DNA of 64,000 nucleotides from Isoetes taiwanensis. Taxonomy: Eukaryota; Streptophyta; Lycopodiopsida; Isoetales; Isoetaceae. The DNA lies in the NCBI GenBank assembly GCA_021234155.1, contig JAJEKV010000109.1:900252-964251 (forward strand), written 5' to 3'. The notes beneath the pieces were generated by a model. The model worked only from the letters and a program-made list of their open reading frames with translations. It made no database searches and had not been told where the DNA came from. The position numbers were made by a program, and so were the translations under genes. Below, piece by piece: positions 11,803 to 24,465 of the stretch (its first letter is position 1; every line of letters starts with the position of its first letter).

Positions 11803-14800
11803 AATCAAGAAAAATCCTGAAGCAGGCTCCTCCCACAAGACGTCCAAGAAGAGGAAGCCGACAAAGGATAAGAATCAACCAAAGGATGATGCACCTACAC
11901 CTTTCATGATCACTGAGGACGGTTCCTATTTCTGTAAGGACCAGCAGTGGCTACTTGTAAGAGGAACTGGTGAGCCTGCAACGGCACATTTTTTGTACCT
12001 ATACATTTGTGACCGCTTTTGGTAAAGAACCCCAAGACTTGGATGCCTTTCAAGAGATGTGGCAGTTAACAGATAATCGAAGCTCTTCTGGTATGTTTCA
12101 TATTAACCGCACCACATCGACTAAGGGGTTTCAACATGTTTACTCTATGGACCCCATTTCTTTAAGCTCACCTGTTGCCTCCCGAGGACATGCGGTGGTT
12201 ACATCCAGCCAGAATGAAAGCAAAATTGTAAGTATTGTCTATGCGCCGCATAGCTTAAGAAACTTTAATGTTCTTCTTGTGCTTAATGGAATGTTTCTTT
12301 GCGTGATCTTGTCACCATTTTGAAGGACCCGCTATTGTGCAAAGATCCTATTTTAACTTCTAGTGCCTCTCGCTCCTAAATTATTGAAAGATGCAATGCC
12401 CTCCTCGTGACTAAAACTTACCCTTTCCAAAGCAACGGGAGCTTTAATTTGCAAGTGGTCGAAAGTATGAGGAAGAGGAGGAAGAAGTAGAGGAAATCAA
12501 AGAGGAGGATGTAGAGGAGGAAGAGGAGGAGCCACCTAAAAAAAAAGGTAAAAAAAATTACTACAAGGCTGGCCTGGTTACAACCACATCACCTCCGCTC
12601 TCAAAAGCTGCTAGGAAGGCCTTAAAGCAAGCTTTGCCGCCGTGACCGGCACCTAAGATAGCAAGCAAGGAGAAGGATATGGCAAGTAAGAAGCTCGAGG
12701 AAATCGAGCTGAGATGTCGTGGCCCCCTAAGATCATGCATCTCTCTAGATCAGGTAAAGCTTGCACCTAAGGATGAGCACCTGTAAGACAACCGCAGTCC
12801 GGAAAAATTTACAAGGGCCAATTTAACCGCATTCAAAGAAAGAATAAGAGACAGTCGAATGCAAAGAATCCCTCATATTTGTATAGTTGATCCCCGCCAA
12901 AAGGCAATGATAAGGAGTTGTTCGTTAAGGAAGAGGACGAGAACTACAAATACTATATTTTAGGGGGCACCCACAGCCAAGGCAAGAAGGTTTTTTATAC
13001 AAGGAAACAAAAGAGCACCGATTTTCACAAATCTTTGCCTTTGTTTACGCGGTGTCATCGACGTAAGCAAAGTCGCTTGCAATGAGCCACAATGTGGACA
13101 ACGAGTATCGGATGAGTATGAGCTTCACAGATAAAATTAAATTCATGCACAAGGAATATGAACTCTTCCGCTCGTGAGCACCAAGGTGAGAAAGATATTA
13201 AGGAAGACCGTGCTCAGACTGGCCTTAAAAGAACAAAGGCGCCATCGAAGTGCCTTTTAACTTACTCCACCCTCGATGCCGTAGAGCATTTTTATAAAAT
13301 AATGATAATTATTTTCGCTTAGCTTTTCCGTCATGGACGTAGGGTATTTTTCTCGACCTTCTTCGCTTTGGCTATGCCCGCATGGTTTAAATATTTTAAC
13401 ATGCTTGTTGTTTTCTATGTTAGGTCCGGGAGCTACAAGAAAAAAATTTTGACATGTTCTCTCGAGGGTACTTTAAAAACTAAAGGCAAGTCAACGGATT
13501 CCAAGAGGAAAAAACGATCCCGCAGAAAGCAAAAGGATATGGGCATAATGGTCCGGCGTGGAAATGCAAGGCCTTAAAAATGTTGACAAAGTTTGTGAGG
13601 TCCCGCAAAAGGTTGTTGATAAACAGTTCACTCGAAGAGACGCAGAGAATTTAAGCAAGAAGTTTACATTACACACACACACATATTTTTCCAATGTTTG
13701 TTATTAACCTCTTGCAACGCTTTGTAGCCCAAAAAGATTGTGCACTCGTCAACAACAGCTTAATGGTTCACCCCACCGCATTAACCGGGAGAAGGTGCGG
13801 GAATTATACCCCACGTGGTCCTCGACGAAAAAATAAATCAATACGCCACCAACTTTACCAACTGGGTATGTCATTTGTTTCTCCTTCCCCGCCGCTTGAG
13901 TTAAGGTATTTCTTTTGTATTGCGGCTATGCACGATAGCATGGGAGTGAGGGATCTGTGGTAGTGCTGGCGCGCCGCATAGCACTACCACAAAGATAGCA
14001 CTAATGCCAGGTCCCTCACTCCCACGCTTGGCGCGCCAAGATAGCAATGAGTGAGGGAGCCGCCGCTTTGTTTCTTACAAATATTTTCGGCCGTAAAAGA
14101 AAGACCCCATGCCACCGGATTTTTAAACATGGTCGCTAGCTAAGGAGGAGCGGGCCGGTTAAAAAAAGTCTCAAGAAGCCGAAAGCAGAGTTTGGTGCCT
14201 TCGAGTTTGAAAGATTTGATATGTTTGGCCAAAATTGTCTATATTAGGTGTATCGTGGGGAATTGTGTCAAACTTGACCACACTTTGAGACCGCAACTAT
14301 TCCTTGTGCATAGTCGACATACCCACGGGTTTAAGTTGCCCCGACACCGTGGTGATGACTCCCATTTACGCACGCCGAAGTTTGATTCTTTTTTTGGGAG
14401 GTTTGTTAAGATAAACACCGCCGCTCGAGGATTGTCGCTTTTCCACCCACCAACCAGCCGGTATGGTGCAAGCGGCTATGAAGACCCACCGCAAGGTCGG
14501 GTTACTTAGGTCGCCATACTGTAAGTGTCTAGTTGTTTTCTCCATGCGCATAGCTTTAATACAAAAGTGTTTCCTTTCTTTGCAGTGTTAAAGACCTAAT
14601 ATTAGGAGGTGGTGGTGCTAGACTTGTCAACGAGATGGGAGCAGATTCATAGGCTACCATAGGGTATCCTCGGGCGTAGAAGCCAAATGCACTATAATAC
14701 TATCGGCATGGATTTTCGCAATGCTTTTCAATGCCCAAAGAATTTTACTGAAAAGCTTATGCATCCAGCTCACCGTGGACGATTGTCAATCCCTACCGTA

Positions 14801-15243
14801 AGCCTCGTAGACTCATTAATACGCTCGAGATGTTCTGCAACCTGGAGATTGGGTCGTTGACGCTGTGATCCCGCACCACGCTATTTGTGCACTACGTATA
14901 CGCGAATCGCTGAGAGCCATTGACGCCGACGCCGATGCGAGCATACATCAAATCACGAAGTCGGCCTTTACACGCCTGCCGCATCTAAAAACAGAACTTG
15001 GGATCAAGGATAAGGGGATGGTGTTCCCGCCTTTCCCTCGCTCGTAGCATGTGCCTCCTCTTACCGAACACCGACGCATCAAGCCGACTATGTTGAATTG
15101 ATTCCCCGCCGACGATCAAATTAAGGTCGCAGAGGAAAAAGTCCGCCGAGTCCGAGGACAAACTACAAGCTACTAATCCTAAGTCTCCCAAGGTTCTCAA
15201 TCGATGAGGAAGTACCGCAGCGATGATGCCCCTAGATATTTAA
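11803..15243 (+). pseudogene. ParB-like plus N4/N6 DNA methyltransferase-like gene, copy A
   Basis: Multi-exon gene, better read in copy B. A first recognisable exon starts after a pyrimidine tract and TTGTAG at 11,802 and encodes a lysine-rich segment with 'GSYFCKDQQWLLVRGTGE'. After an acidic region (about 12,455-12,535) comes the ParB-like part (12,640-13,230), heavily damaged here. A methyltransferase part follows: a motif IV-like site at about 14,317-14,335, 'RGDDSHLR' (about 14,350) and, at the C-terminus, 'GDWVVDA' (about 14,848) with 'AIDADADA' (about 14,918-14,941). A short intron (14,521-14,585) has GTAAGT and TTTGCAG ends and holds a palindrome. The stop TAA is at 15,241-15,243. 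Order motif IV before motif I is that of beta-class methyltransferases. This copy cannot make an intact protein as written. Confidence 0.6.
13942..14023. repeat. Foldback hairpin 1, copy A
   Basis: GGGAGTGAGGGAT...GTGGTAGTGCT pairs with the downstream AGCACTA...GGTCCCTCACTCCC. A second short copy of the arm (TAGCACTACCAC) lies in the loop, and palindrome-like GGCGCGCC strings sit in the loop and right flank. Copy B (45,083-45,168) keeps the arms better. Confidence 0.7.
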
Positions 15244-15312
15244 AAAAGTGCAAAAAATTTAAACATTTTATTCTATGTGCCCTATTTTAAAAATATAATA
15301 TATTTCATTAAT

Positions 15313-15640
15313 GATCGCCATGTCTATGCACGATAGGCTTTTTCTTTCGGGCCTTGCATTTTGTTGGTCTAAAAGTGTGTTCTTTACTTTGTCTAAAACA
15401 AGAAAACCTCGCCGCCTTCGAAATGTGGACTTTTTTTTAGGCTCACCGCTTTTTAAATAAATTATATTTTAATAAGGATCGCCATGTCTATGCGCCAAGA
15501 TAGGCTTTTTCTCTTTTCGCTTGCATTTTGGTGCTCCAAAAGTGTGTTTCTTTACTTTGCCCAAAACCAAGAAAACCCGCTTGTCTTCAAAATGTGGACT
15601 TTTTAGGCTCACCGCGCTTTTTGGGCTTGTTTTTTAAAAT
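15313..15640 (+). repeat. Two-copy tandem repeat of about 165 bp, copy A
   Basis: Units start at 15,313 and 15,477 with GATCGCCATGTCTATG. Each contains a palindrome variant, then a TTTTC-rich stretch, 'AAGTGTGTT', 'AAGAAAACC' and 'AATGTGGACTTTTT'. It lies immediately downstream of the methyltransferase-like gene's stop. Confidence 0.8.
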
Positions 15641-16807
15641 GGCTAAAATGCGTGAATTTACGCGGTTTTTGAAAAAAGGAATCGCGAATTGCACCACGTC
15701 ATTAGTGCGCTTTTGCTAGGTCACTTTGTTCGTGTATTTACGGTTAACACGCGGCATTTCGGGAATAACCCGAATGGAAGTTGGGTACCGATTCCCGTGA
15801 CAAAAATACCACTTTCATTTTTTAACAGTGGTTCCATTACATACATCTATCTCTTCTATCTCTTGTGAATAAATTTCATGTATGATAATCTTTATTGAGA
15901 TTTCGGCAAATCGGCTTGATAATTCGTAGCCATGCCAAGTAGGGTAGTATGTTGACATGAGGAGCCATTTATCGTGGTCAATGGAATGATGGATGCAAGG
16001 GGCCAATTCGACCCGAGATGGATAATTTAGCTTAACCTAGGACTTATTTCATGCTAGATAAGACTTCCGGAGCCATGGATGCACATTCATCACTTCAAAC
16101 CCCTAATATGTGCTCTATTATTGCATATGCGCAAGAAACTATGATAAGTAAAATGTGTTTTTTCCCCGCCCATCTCCAGCTCTCGCTTTCATTTCTTACA
16201 AATACGCCCCCCGCCAAAGACAACAAACTGTGAGCATTTTTCTTTCCCTTTAACTTAAAACAAAGGAAAAATCTGAGCATTTCTGTGAGAATAGAGCAGC
16301 TTAGTTAGAAGATCTTGCCCATGCTAAAGATCTCGCCCATGTAAGATCATGTAAGTGCATCGCCATAGTTCTATTCTAAAATGATAGGGTCAATGATACA
16401 GTGAAAAAATCATTTGATACACGGGCCGCCAGAACTGCCTGCAACAAGAAAAAACAAAGTTATAAAAATGCTTGCATGCAAAAAACTCACATACGTTTTG
16501 ATAAATATCATTGGAATATGAACCCAATGTAAAAATATCGCTTTAATAGCTCTTTTCCTAAAGATGTAAAATAAAACCTAACTAAATGAGCACAATAATC
16601 AAAGAAAAACCTCGATCTTCCCGCTCTAATTCTAGCAACCACAAAGTTAAGCAAGAAAAATCGAGAAACGCATAGTATCGCTAAACTAATCATGAAGCTT
16701 TCATTTGAGAAGATAAGTTCGCGGGAAGGATGAGCTCGCCGCCCTTGGCCTTTGATGAAGCCGAGAAGAAAGGCGCAGAAAAAAAATCTCCCATGTTTTT
16801 ATATTGT

Positions 16808-16924
16808 GGAGGGAACGCCACTTGGTCCCCTTCCTCCGGGCCGGTGGATCCTCCTCGCTACCCCCCTGGCCAGAGGGACCCCACGCTCACACCCGTCAAA
16901 GGGGTCCCAAGTGACGCTCCCCAT
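16808..16924. repeat. Foldback hairpin 2, copy A
   Basis: Left arm GGAGGGAACGCCACTTGGTC... and right arm ...GGGGTCCCAAGTGACGCTCC are near-complementary over about 24 bases around a GC-rich loop. The counterpart is at 48,024-48,134. Confidence 0.7.
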
Positions 16925-16929
16925 ACATC

Positions 16930-18829
16930 ATGTATATTTGTGCATTTCCAGCCTTTTGCTAATGAAAGTGCATCTTTGAAGAAATTTTTTTTTCATCAAA
17001 ATTTTGGTGTTGAGACCAAACGATCTATTTGTCCGACATGAACCAGCCTAAAACAAAGGTAAGAAGCCCATCAAGATCGACCAAATCGTTTACGTAGTAA
17101 CTTGCCTATCGGGCCTTACATTTAGGAAAAAAAAATCTCGTGAAGTTATCTTGGTAAAACCATGGAATTGTTCATATCTTCCTACTGAAAACTAGTTTTT
17201 GCTCGATGCTTCTCGGCCGGGTTTAAATTATGCAAGAAATTTACCTTTTATGTACGTAGTTTGTCGCTCATCGCGATGCCACACCTCCATGCTTTATGTT
17301 CTTTCTATTTTCGACACAAAGAGGGCCGTAAAACAGGCATATCCGCGAAAAGGATGCTTGTGGATATCACCTTTGATAACTAGGGGCTGTGGCTTAATAG
17401 ATCAATGCTTATAATATCTTGATGCCATTTCCTTAGAGGGCCATAACTTCTTACCCCACTCGCTCCAATACACAAAAACTTTTCCTCCAGATTTCAACAA
17501 AAGGAAAGATTGTTGCTTTAAAAGCATCGACCGCAAAGAAAAGAACCCCGAATCAGGAGGTTGTCGGCGCTCCTTTTCTCGTTGAAATAGGCACTAGAGC
17601 AAATTGTCTGGACCGAGCAAGGAAGTCCTGATCATTGCTTGAATCGTAACATTGGCGACAGAGTCAACTTTTTTTGCTACCATAAATGCATCATAAATGC
17701 ATAAATGTGCGCTAACCACACGCTCCATCCTAGTAGCGTGTATATGTCATTATGTGGGCTTCAAACAAACAAAATGCACCAAAGAAGGGTGCTAACAAAA
17801 AAATAAAACCCTAAACACGGTCAATTCTATAATTTTCCCTCAAGACGTAAAAAAAAAGTTCAAAAAAAATATTCATCTCAAAAAAAAAAAAAAAAGATCG
17901 TGATTGTATATGTTAGATAATAGTTGAATAACACCGCGATTTCATGGTTGTAACTCTTCTAGATACATCATGAAATGTTTGAGAAAAAAATATTTTGCAT
18001 CCTCTCCAACATAAGTAAAAATATTTTGCATCCTCCAACATGGAAATAGGTTCGTTTTTTTGTCGGAAGATGATTTATATGTCTGCCACGCGTCCTATCA
18101 AGACATCATGAAATGGAAAGGCTGGAAGTACATCACTTAAATGGAAAGGCGAAAAAGACTATATTACGCCTAATCACAAAATTTGAACCCACCAAACCAA
18201 GAAGCCAAAAATGATCGATCCCTTTGCAAGAGCATGCGTTTATCTAAATCCTCACATGTTGAAATGATTCCAAGAGAGTTTCAAGCTCTAAAAAACAGAG
18301 TAAGGAGGAAAAGAAAGAAATTCATACTGTTTTGAAAACATTTATCGCTTATGAAGCGCTGGAATGCAAGAAAAAGAAGAAGAAAGTTAGATTTATAGAG
18401 GATGTGGTCTCACCAAATGGAAATAATCAAGAATACAGGCGCCATTCTAGATCCCACACGTAAAAGATTTCTTCACAAGATTACCAAAAGTTCTCAGATT
18501 TTTATGCTCCACATACCTCTACTCCGCTTTTTCCACAATGCTTTGTGGAGATTAGAAGCAAGAATGTAAAAAAACATAGTTTTGAAAAGGATGTTAAAGA
18601 AAACACAAGCTCAAGCATCGCCAACATTCCTCTCAGACGCCTAAAGAAAAACATAATTAAAGAAACATAGTTAAAGAAAACACAGCTCAAGCTCGCCATT
18701 GCCGCACCTCTCGCGACGCTTAAAAAAAAAACACAAGCCGGGGCAAATACCATCGCCGCTTTATCGTCGTGATCTCCGGGCCGGAAGGGGGGGAAAAAAT
18801 GCAGAAAAAAAAACTCTCTATTTCCATCT
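16930..18829. other. Copy A, no recognisable gene
   Basis: AT-rich stretch with poly-A runs (17,878-17,895) and a basic open patch at about 18,290-18,420 that reads lysine-rich protein-like sequence in both copies ('KKKKKVRFIEDV'). No domain recognised. It may contain the remains of another element gene. Confidence 0.35.
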
Positions 18830-18939
18830 TGTAGGGGATGCCCATCGCCGCACTTTCCTATAGGGAGCGATGACCCATCCCGGGCCCACCGCTGGGCCCC
18901 ACCGTCCACACTGGAGTGCTTCCGGTGGCATCCCCATAC
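18830..18939. repeat. Foldback hairpin 3, copy A
   Basis: Left arm TAGGGGATGCCCATCG(C)CGCACTTTCC pairs with right arm CACTGGAGTGCTTCCGGTGGCATCCCC. It has the same architecture as hairpin 2: an A-rich run, a pyrimidine-rich stretch, then the stem. The copy B version (50,041-50,158) has longer matching arms. Confidence 0.7.
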
Positions 18940-20213
18940 ATAAGTCCTTAATAATTATGGATTACATTAGACACAACCACTAGCTGGCAAGCATGGCCCC
19001 TATTCTCTCACCTTTGATGCGTAGGTTGGTCCTTTCCCCATGTGTTGTTGCAATGCTATGTATATTCTAAAAAGTGCGGGTGATATTTTATTGCACATCA
19101 CATCTCACTTGCTCTGCTTGTTTCCTTTAGTTTATGTTCATGCAACCTGGTCATTGCTTGTGCCATAACCTTGAATATAATGGCATCTTTCTTAAAAAAG
19201 TCACAGTGGCACTTAAAATGTAGGCTAGACATTCTTGTATAAAAAGTTACATGTATTCTTAAACATGACCTTGGGGACACTTTGGTTGGAAAGAATCTTG
19301 TTTTAAGGACCTGTTCGTACATGTTAGATCCAACCCCTAAGCATATTAAAGATGCTATAAATATAGGAGAATGAGGTGGTGCTTCTTCGAGTGCATAAGG
19401 GGGACAAATTCCAAAGAACTCCAAAGATCTTAGGGTGGAATCACACTAGTGACTCCGCTTCAAAAACTATTTTTTTATGTCTTGGACAAAGTTGCGATGC
19501 CCAAGAAAACCGGTATCACATGCTTCAAGAATGAATTGCCACGCCGAAATTTCTAACAGAGGATGAAGCAACAGATGAACCCTAAAATCATGTCTTTGCA
19601 ACCGATTCTCGCTCCGATTCTCGCTTCCACAAATTGTCGGTCCCGAAAAACACCCAAGATAATAATTGCTTATCTCTAAACCGCTTCTTCAAGCAACGCA
19701 TTTTAAATTGCTCAAAGGACGCATTTGGGACTGCCAGTTTGATTTTAGGGTTGATCCGATTCGATTTTTGCCGCTGATCATTATAAATTTCTTTTCAAGT
19801 AGCTACGGCCCAATCCTCGTGAATCCAGCATAAATCGTTTTAATCAGGCAGCCTTTGGAAAGCGTGGAGGAACCTAATATTTGCTCTTTCGATTTTTTTT
19901 TCTCCAACGGGGCTCAGGTGGCAAGGGTTAAGATCTTGGTCGTGGGGTAACCCCACCGTGAATATGCACCACCAAAGAAATATTGCATCCTGGCCCCCAA
20001 GTGTGATAGAGGGGGCAAGGAATTAAAAAACAAACATTTGATTGGTGGATTAGAATTTAGGATCATGGGCGGCCACAAGTGTGATTTCACCCTTACATAA
20101 GAATTTTGAATGGACATTTCTTCAATAAAGTTTGCCGGCTAAAAGCTAAAAGTCGCTTGTTGAGTTTCTTTACACTTTTTCGATTAATATCTACCTTTTT
20201 TCAGATAAGAATC

Positions 20214-20278
20214 ACCCCCGGGCTTGAATACCGAGGTGTCAAGATACCTCCAACACACCCTAATTCAAGCCCTGTGGT
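20214..20278. repeat. Imperfect inverted repeat near right end of copy A
   Basis: CACCCCCGGGCTTGAAT and ATTCAAGCCCTGTGGTG are imperfect arms around a spacer. The same site in copy B is a perfect 16-bp inverted repeat. Confidence 0.6.
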
Positions 20279-20689
20279 GAGTCTTAAAGGGTGAGTCTTA
20301 AAACGCGGGGTTGGGTTACACAGAAATTCAGATGAGTGAACAATATGCAGAATGATCGGTGAAAACAGCTGAATGCTTGTTGAAATTATCAAAATGTTGG
20401 TAAAACAATAGAGCTGCCTAAAACAGTTGCATGAATTTTGTCGACTTTCATTCAACAATTTTACTCAACATTCCTTAAAAAGAAGATTGGCCACGCTTAT
20501 TAATTGTTGTTGTTAAGAGTTTGTCCAGCACGGACATACATCCTTTAAGACTTCTCCTTTCGGGCCTCTAAACAACTTGAGCAAGCACAATTTCCAATTT
20601 CTTTTGTTTGCATGTGCAGCAGGTTCTTGGAAAACCGCCCCTTATCATGTAGCATATGTAGCAATACGTAACGATGGTAATTTCCTCCC

Positions 20690-21933
20690 CGTTCTTCAGG
20701 GCCGTTGCTTGTTCTCAGGCGCGGCGCATATACTCGCCGTACTCGAAAGGTCAGTACCTCCGGGCTTTCATTAATATCTTCTGTGAAGACGGGGAAGTGG
20801 AGAAACGCTTTATTTTGGTCAGGAACACAAGAGAATGCAAAGGAGTATCTCGTTTCGGTTTGTTTGTTGGAGTATCACATGCGTCACACACTCCAGTACT
20901 ATTATTTGCTCCATACCTGGAAAGGAAAACAGAGGCAAAATTGGAATGGCATTACATATAAAGAATCTTTTCTGCTGCGTTTTGCGGTATATATTTCAGC
21001 AGGGATCATCAAAATATACCTGAAGAATGCTCTCCTACATTCACCACCCAGGGGCTATCTTTGATGGAGTTTATTATCACCATTCATATGCGAGAACTTG
21101 CAGACCTTCCTACTCAACACACAGCATTTCTTTACATTTGCCATCTTGATGCTTTGCCAATCCCAGCGTATTAACGGAGATGGCGGGTAGCAAAGCAGTA
21201 TCAGAGCATTTAACTTATCCTGTTAGCATTCATATAAATAATTTGCTGGTAGCCCCGAAAGCTTCACAAATCAAGCTTAAATGCTGCAGTCTTTTGAGCT
21301 TCAACTATCAGCCTAGTCTTTTTTATGATAAGCCCTTGCGAGGAAACCAGACATACATAAATTTCTCTTCATTTTCCTTTTTAATTTTTCTTTATCATGT
21401 ATACAGATGTAGGTGTACATAAAAAATCAGTTTGCCACCTAATTGCATACCTGAAATCCTCTGGTTTCTCAAGGTAACTTAATTAAACGGAAGTAATAGC
21501 CATGCAGTGCTGCTTCCATTCCAGACTGGTCAAATCCCAGCAAAGAAAAACAAATGTGCTGCTTTTTTAAAGGGACTTCAGCAAGTCCACTCTCATGGCA
21601 GTAGCCATTTGGAACAGGGTGGTTTCAGGGCAATTACCACAGTCATTTTCTCTTCAAATGGACGAGCAAAAATTCCTTTTTGCATCTCTAGAAGGCGTTC
21701 TATCAGGGCTGGATTCAGACCATGATTTATCACCTGGAAAAATCCCCATTCTTGGCACGCCTCCTGAAATCCTCTTTTATAAGCTGCTCTCTTTTTTTTC
21801 AGCACCCTTCCACTGGTCATCTCAAAGAAGGGTGCCAGGTCTATCAGCGCTATACTCTTCCTTGGAATGGTTGCTGTGGTTCCTTTATCTCATTCTGTTC
21901 TGCGAACAAAGGGGTTGCGTCTGTTATCACCAT
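20690..21933 (-). pseudogene. 2-oxoglutarate/Fe(II)-dependent dioxygenase remnant
   Basis: First exon about 21,638-21,933 on the minus strand starts at an ATG at 21,931-21,933. After about 27 codons it gives 'LIDLAPFF', then 'EACQEWGFFQVINHGL', the classic DIOX_N signature of plant 2OG oxygenases. It ends at 'EEKMTV' before a GTAATT donor. A two-base TA excess near 21,845 separates the N-terminal frame from the DIOX_N frame. A C-terminal exon begins after CCAG at 20,917. It reads in pieces as 'YSFAFSCVPDQ' and 'PFEYGEYMRRA', typical of the family's C-terminus, with stops in between. I cannot find the middle exons with the His-x-Asp...His iron ligands. It is either a pseudogene or badly called sequence. 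Its 3' end lies within about 40 bases of the right end of copy A. Confidence 0.6.
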
Positions 21934-24283
21934 AGTTGCTTAACTCTGCAGGTGTTCAAAACACTATGCTTAGTAAAATTTGATGGCCGCAGTAGAAAGA
22001 ATGCATGTCTATCAGCCAAAAGAAAGAAAAGTTAAAAAAAGTGCAACACAGACTTGAGAGACACAATCCCAGCGGAAGTAACTGATTACAAAGTAGAATT
22101 TGGAGTTCTTGGACCTGCATTGGGATTGTATGGATGCATAGGAACCGGAAGGGCCCTTGAAAGAGACACATCGTGATGCATATAATTGTGTGCTGGAATT
22201 CAATACAAAGGGCAGAAATATAATACTGGATATAAAAGCTCTGCCTATCCGCGCAGTTTATATAAAAGGCATTTAAATGTAGCGGCATAGCTTCCAAAGA
22301 GCATGACCCTGCATGTCAAAGTGCATGAAAGAAAGAACAAAGAAAAAAGAAAGAAAAAAAACGAGCCAAAATTGCGAGGCAGATTTGGAGCATTATCAAG
22401 CAGAAGAGTTTAAGTGGCCAGATTCACTCACATAACAATATTGTTTGGCACAGAAACAAAAAGGCTTGCGTGCTGCTTCTTTGTAGTTGAAAGAAGGAAA
22501 GGAAAAGAAAAAGTCGATTCTTGAGAAAGAGACGGCTCCAGAAGTGTCTAAGTAATAGCTGTTACATGAGATACTGATATCGCCATATATAGGCAAAAGA
22601 GCCAGATCTGGCGGGGAATAGGTACAGCTCAAGCATTTAGGTAAAGGTAGTATATATGGTTTAAAGTATCAGGCACAGGGCAGTAAAAAGGGGAACTGAG
22701 AAGGTAGGGACACCTGTCAGAATCTACAGCTGCACAAGGTCTTCGATTTTATTTACCACCCATTTTGCAGGACTTAGGCGTGAAGGGGACCATATTGGAC
22801 AGACCAAGGGCACAAATTTAGACTATCAAAAGATCGGGCAAGTGATCCTTCCCTCCTGTCTACATGTTGGGATTGATGAATAAAGGAACGTCCTGTCTTC
22901 TCCGGTCTAGCAAATCTGTAAAGAACCATCCATCCCATATATCATGCACAAAGGGCGGTGAAAAAGGAACTGAGAAGGTAGGGACACGATCACCACGGCT
23001 GTGCAGGGTCTTCTGTTTTTTTTTCGGTGCATTTATTGGCACCCCGTTTGGACTGGATTCGTTTGAATCCAGTAGAAATGTTGTGCCGAAACTCCTTCCC
23101 TTCGCGTTTATTTTACCATTCCTTAAAGCCGGGCGTTTCCAATTCTTGCCTCGCTAATCAGATCATACCCATTTAGCGAGTTTCAAATCAAATCCTGCAT
23201 GTTCATCGCTGCCATTCCTGCTGCGCATTTCCGGAAGCATTCCTGGCGCACTTTTAATCTGGCGATTTACCTTACATTCACGCTGAGTTTTGCGCATTAC
23301 CGCTTTCGTGTTTGCTTGCATTAGGCTGATTTTTCGCTCACGCCCGCGTCGAGCGTCCCTTCTTTCCACGTTACATGTTTCCCGCGTTACTGGGAAGGAC
23401 CTTTTGGTGCGACATTCACGGCATGTCATGTGGGCTGCGCTGCGTAACGTTTCCATACCCGAGGAATGTCGGCAAGTCATTATATATATCGTAATGACCA
23501 AATGCTTCAATTTCAAGAATAGCTTTGCAGTGCGGTTATGGCAGCCGTGGATTTCAAATTATGCGCCAATATTTGCCTAAGATTATAAGGCCTTAATAAT
23601 ATTGGCCGGGCTTGGCGCCGCCCACGAGCCCTTGTATTTTTCATCACGCCACTAGCACTTTGTTCTAGATCGGCACTAGCCTTTGTTCGAGATCAGGCAT
23701 TCACGCTTTCGCCCGGCTGCCAGTATTTTCGAGATTTTCGGCGCTATTTGAATCTTCTTTCTGCATCTTCTTGCGCATCTTTGCTTAATCACTTGCTTTC
23801 GACTCTTAAATCGGCTCCTTGCTTTCGACTCTTAAATCCGGCTCGAATCTTTTGCTTCATCCTTGCTTCTATTTCCCTCTCTAATGCTAGCTCTTACATT
23901 TTCAGAAGCTGGCCTTGAGTTTTACTTGAGAACAAGCGAGAAAGGCATGGATCCACCCGGCTACGCTACCCATGCGAGCGCTACAGTTTGAGGAGGTTTA
24001 AAAGGATTAAAGGGGTCTAGGAGTAGAACCAAAGAGCTTATAGAGGATTAAAGCTATGCGCCATGCAGGCATCATTTACTTCCTGCTGCTTCCAAAATAC
24101 AAATCCATTTGCGGGCTTCATCTCTATTTTTGCGAGGCTTTTTCATCTATTTGCGGGCTTGAGAAGCTTGATACAAGGCCTATGCGAAACTAGAAGTAGA
24201 AGCAATATGCAGGATTTGAAGTAAAATCTGCAGGATCTCAGGGCCGGATCAAGCAAAGCTATTCTTGGAAATTTGAACCATTT
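21934..24283. other. Single-copy region, no recognisable gene
   Basis: Probably includes the 5' flank of the dioxygenase gene. A phrase (AAGGAACTGAGAAGGTAGGGACAC-like, each under 25 bases) is repeated near 22,690 and 22,968. The stretch 23,160-24,280 has scattered Cys/Arg-rich open frames on both strands that look non-coding. I see no gene that I can support. Confidence 0.4.
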
Positions 24284-24432
24284 GGTGTAATTGCCAGACT
24301 CGGCTCATTCCGCCTCTAAAGGGCTCGGCAGCGCCGCCAGACGAAGCGGAGCTTTCGCCGCTCGTGCTCCGCCTCCCTGGCGGCTTGCGGGCGCTGGCTC
24401 AGGGCGGAATGAGGCCTCCTCCGGCAATTACC
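24284..24432. repeat. GC-rich foldback element of about 150 bp
   Basis: Ends GGTGTAATTGCC and GGCAATTACC are inverted, and the inner CTCATTCCGCC / GGCGGAATGAG pair extends the arms to about 28 bases with some mismatches. The core is strongly GC-rich, unlike the AT-rich surroundings, and contains nested inverted strings (GCGGAG...CTCCGC). It resembles a foldback or MITE-like insertion. No target duplication is certain. Confidence 0.6.
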
Positions 24433-24465
24433 TGGTACGGAACTAATGGTGACAAAAAACCCTCC

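Larger units (their letters stand above)
1..20659 (+). mobile_element. Copy A of a duplicated mobile unit of at least 20.7 kb
   Basis: Position 1 aligns with 31,191, and the two copies stay collinear in the same orientation until 20,659 / 51,882, where the shared sequence ends abruptly. Identity is very high over long stretches (1,320-1,540 versus 32,518-32,738 look identical by eye) and is broken by short patches of substitutions and indels. The left end of this copy lies outside the window. The unit carries gag-protease-RNase H remnants, an H3-like frame, a DUF7869-like gene, a palindrome array and a ParB-methyltransferase-like gene. I see no long terminal repeats within the visible part, and no convincing terminal inverted repeat or target duplication at the right end. 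It could be a giant transposon, a composite of nested elements, or an integrated virus-like element copied by segmental duplication. Confidence 0.85.

Noticed and set aside
23163-23580. Overlapping Cys/Arg-rich frames on both strands
   Set aside because: Composition reflects the local base mix; no domain, no splice context, no conservation to compare.
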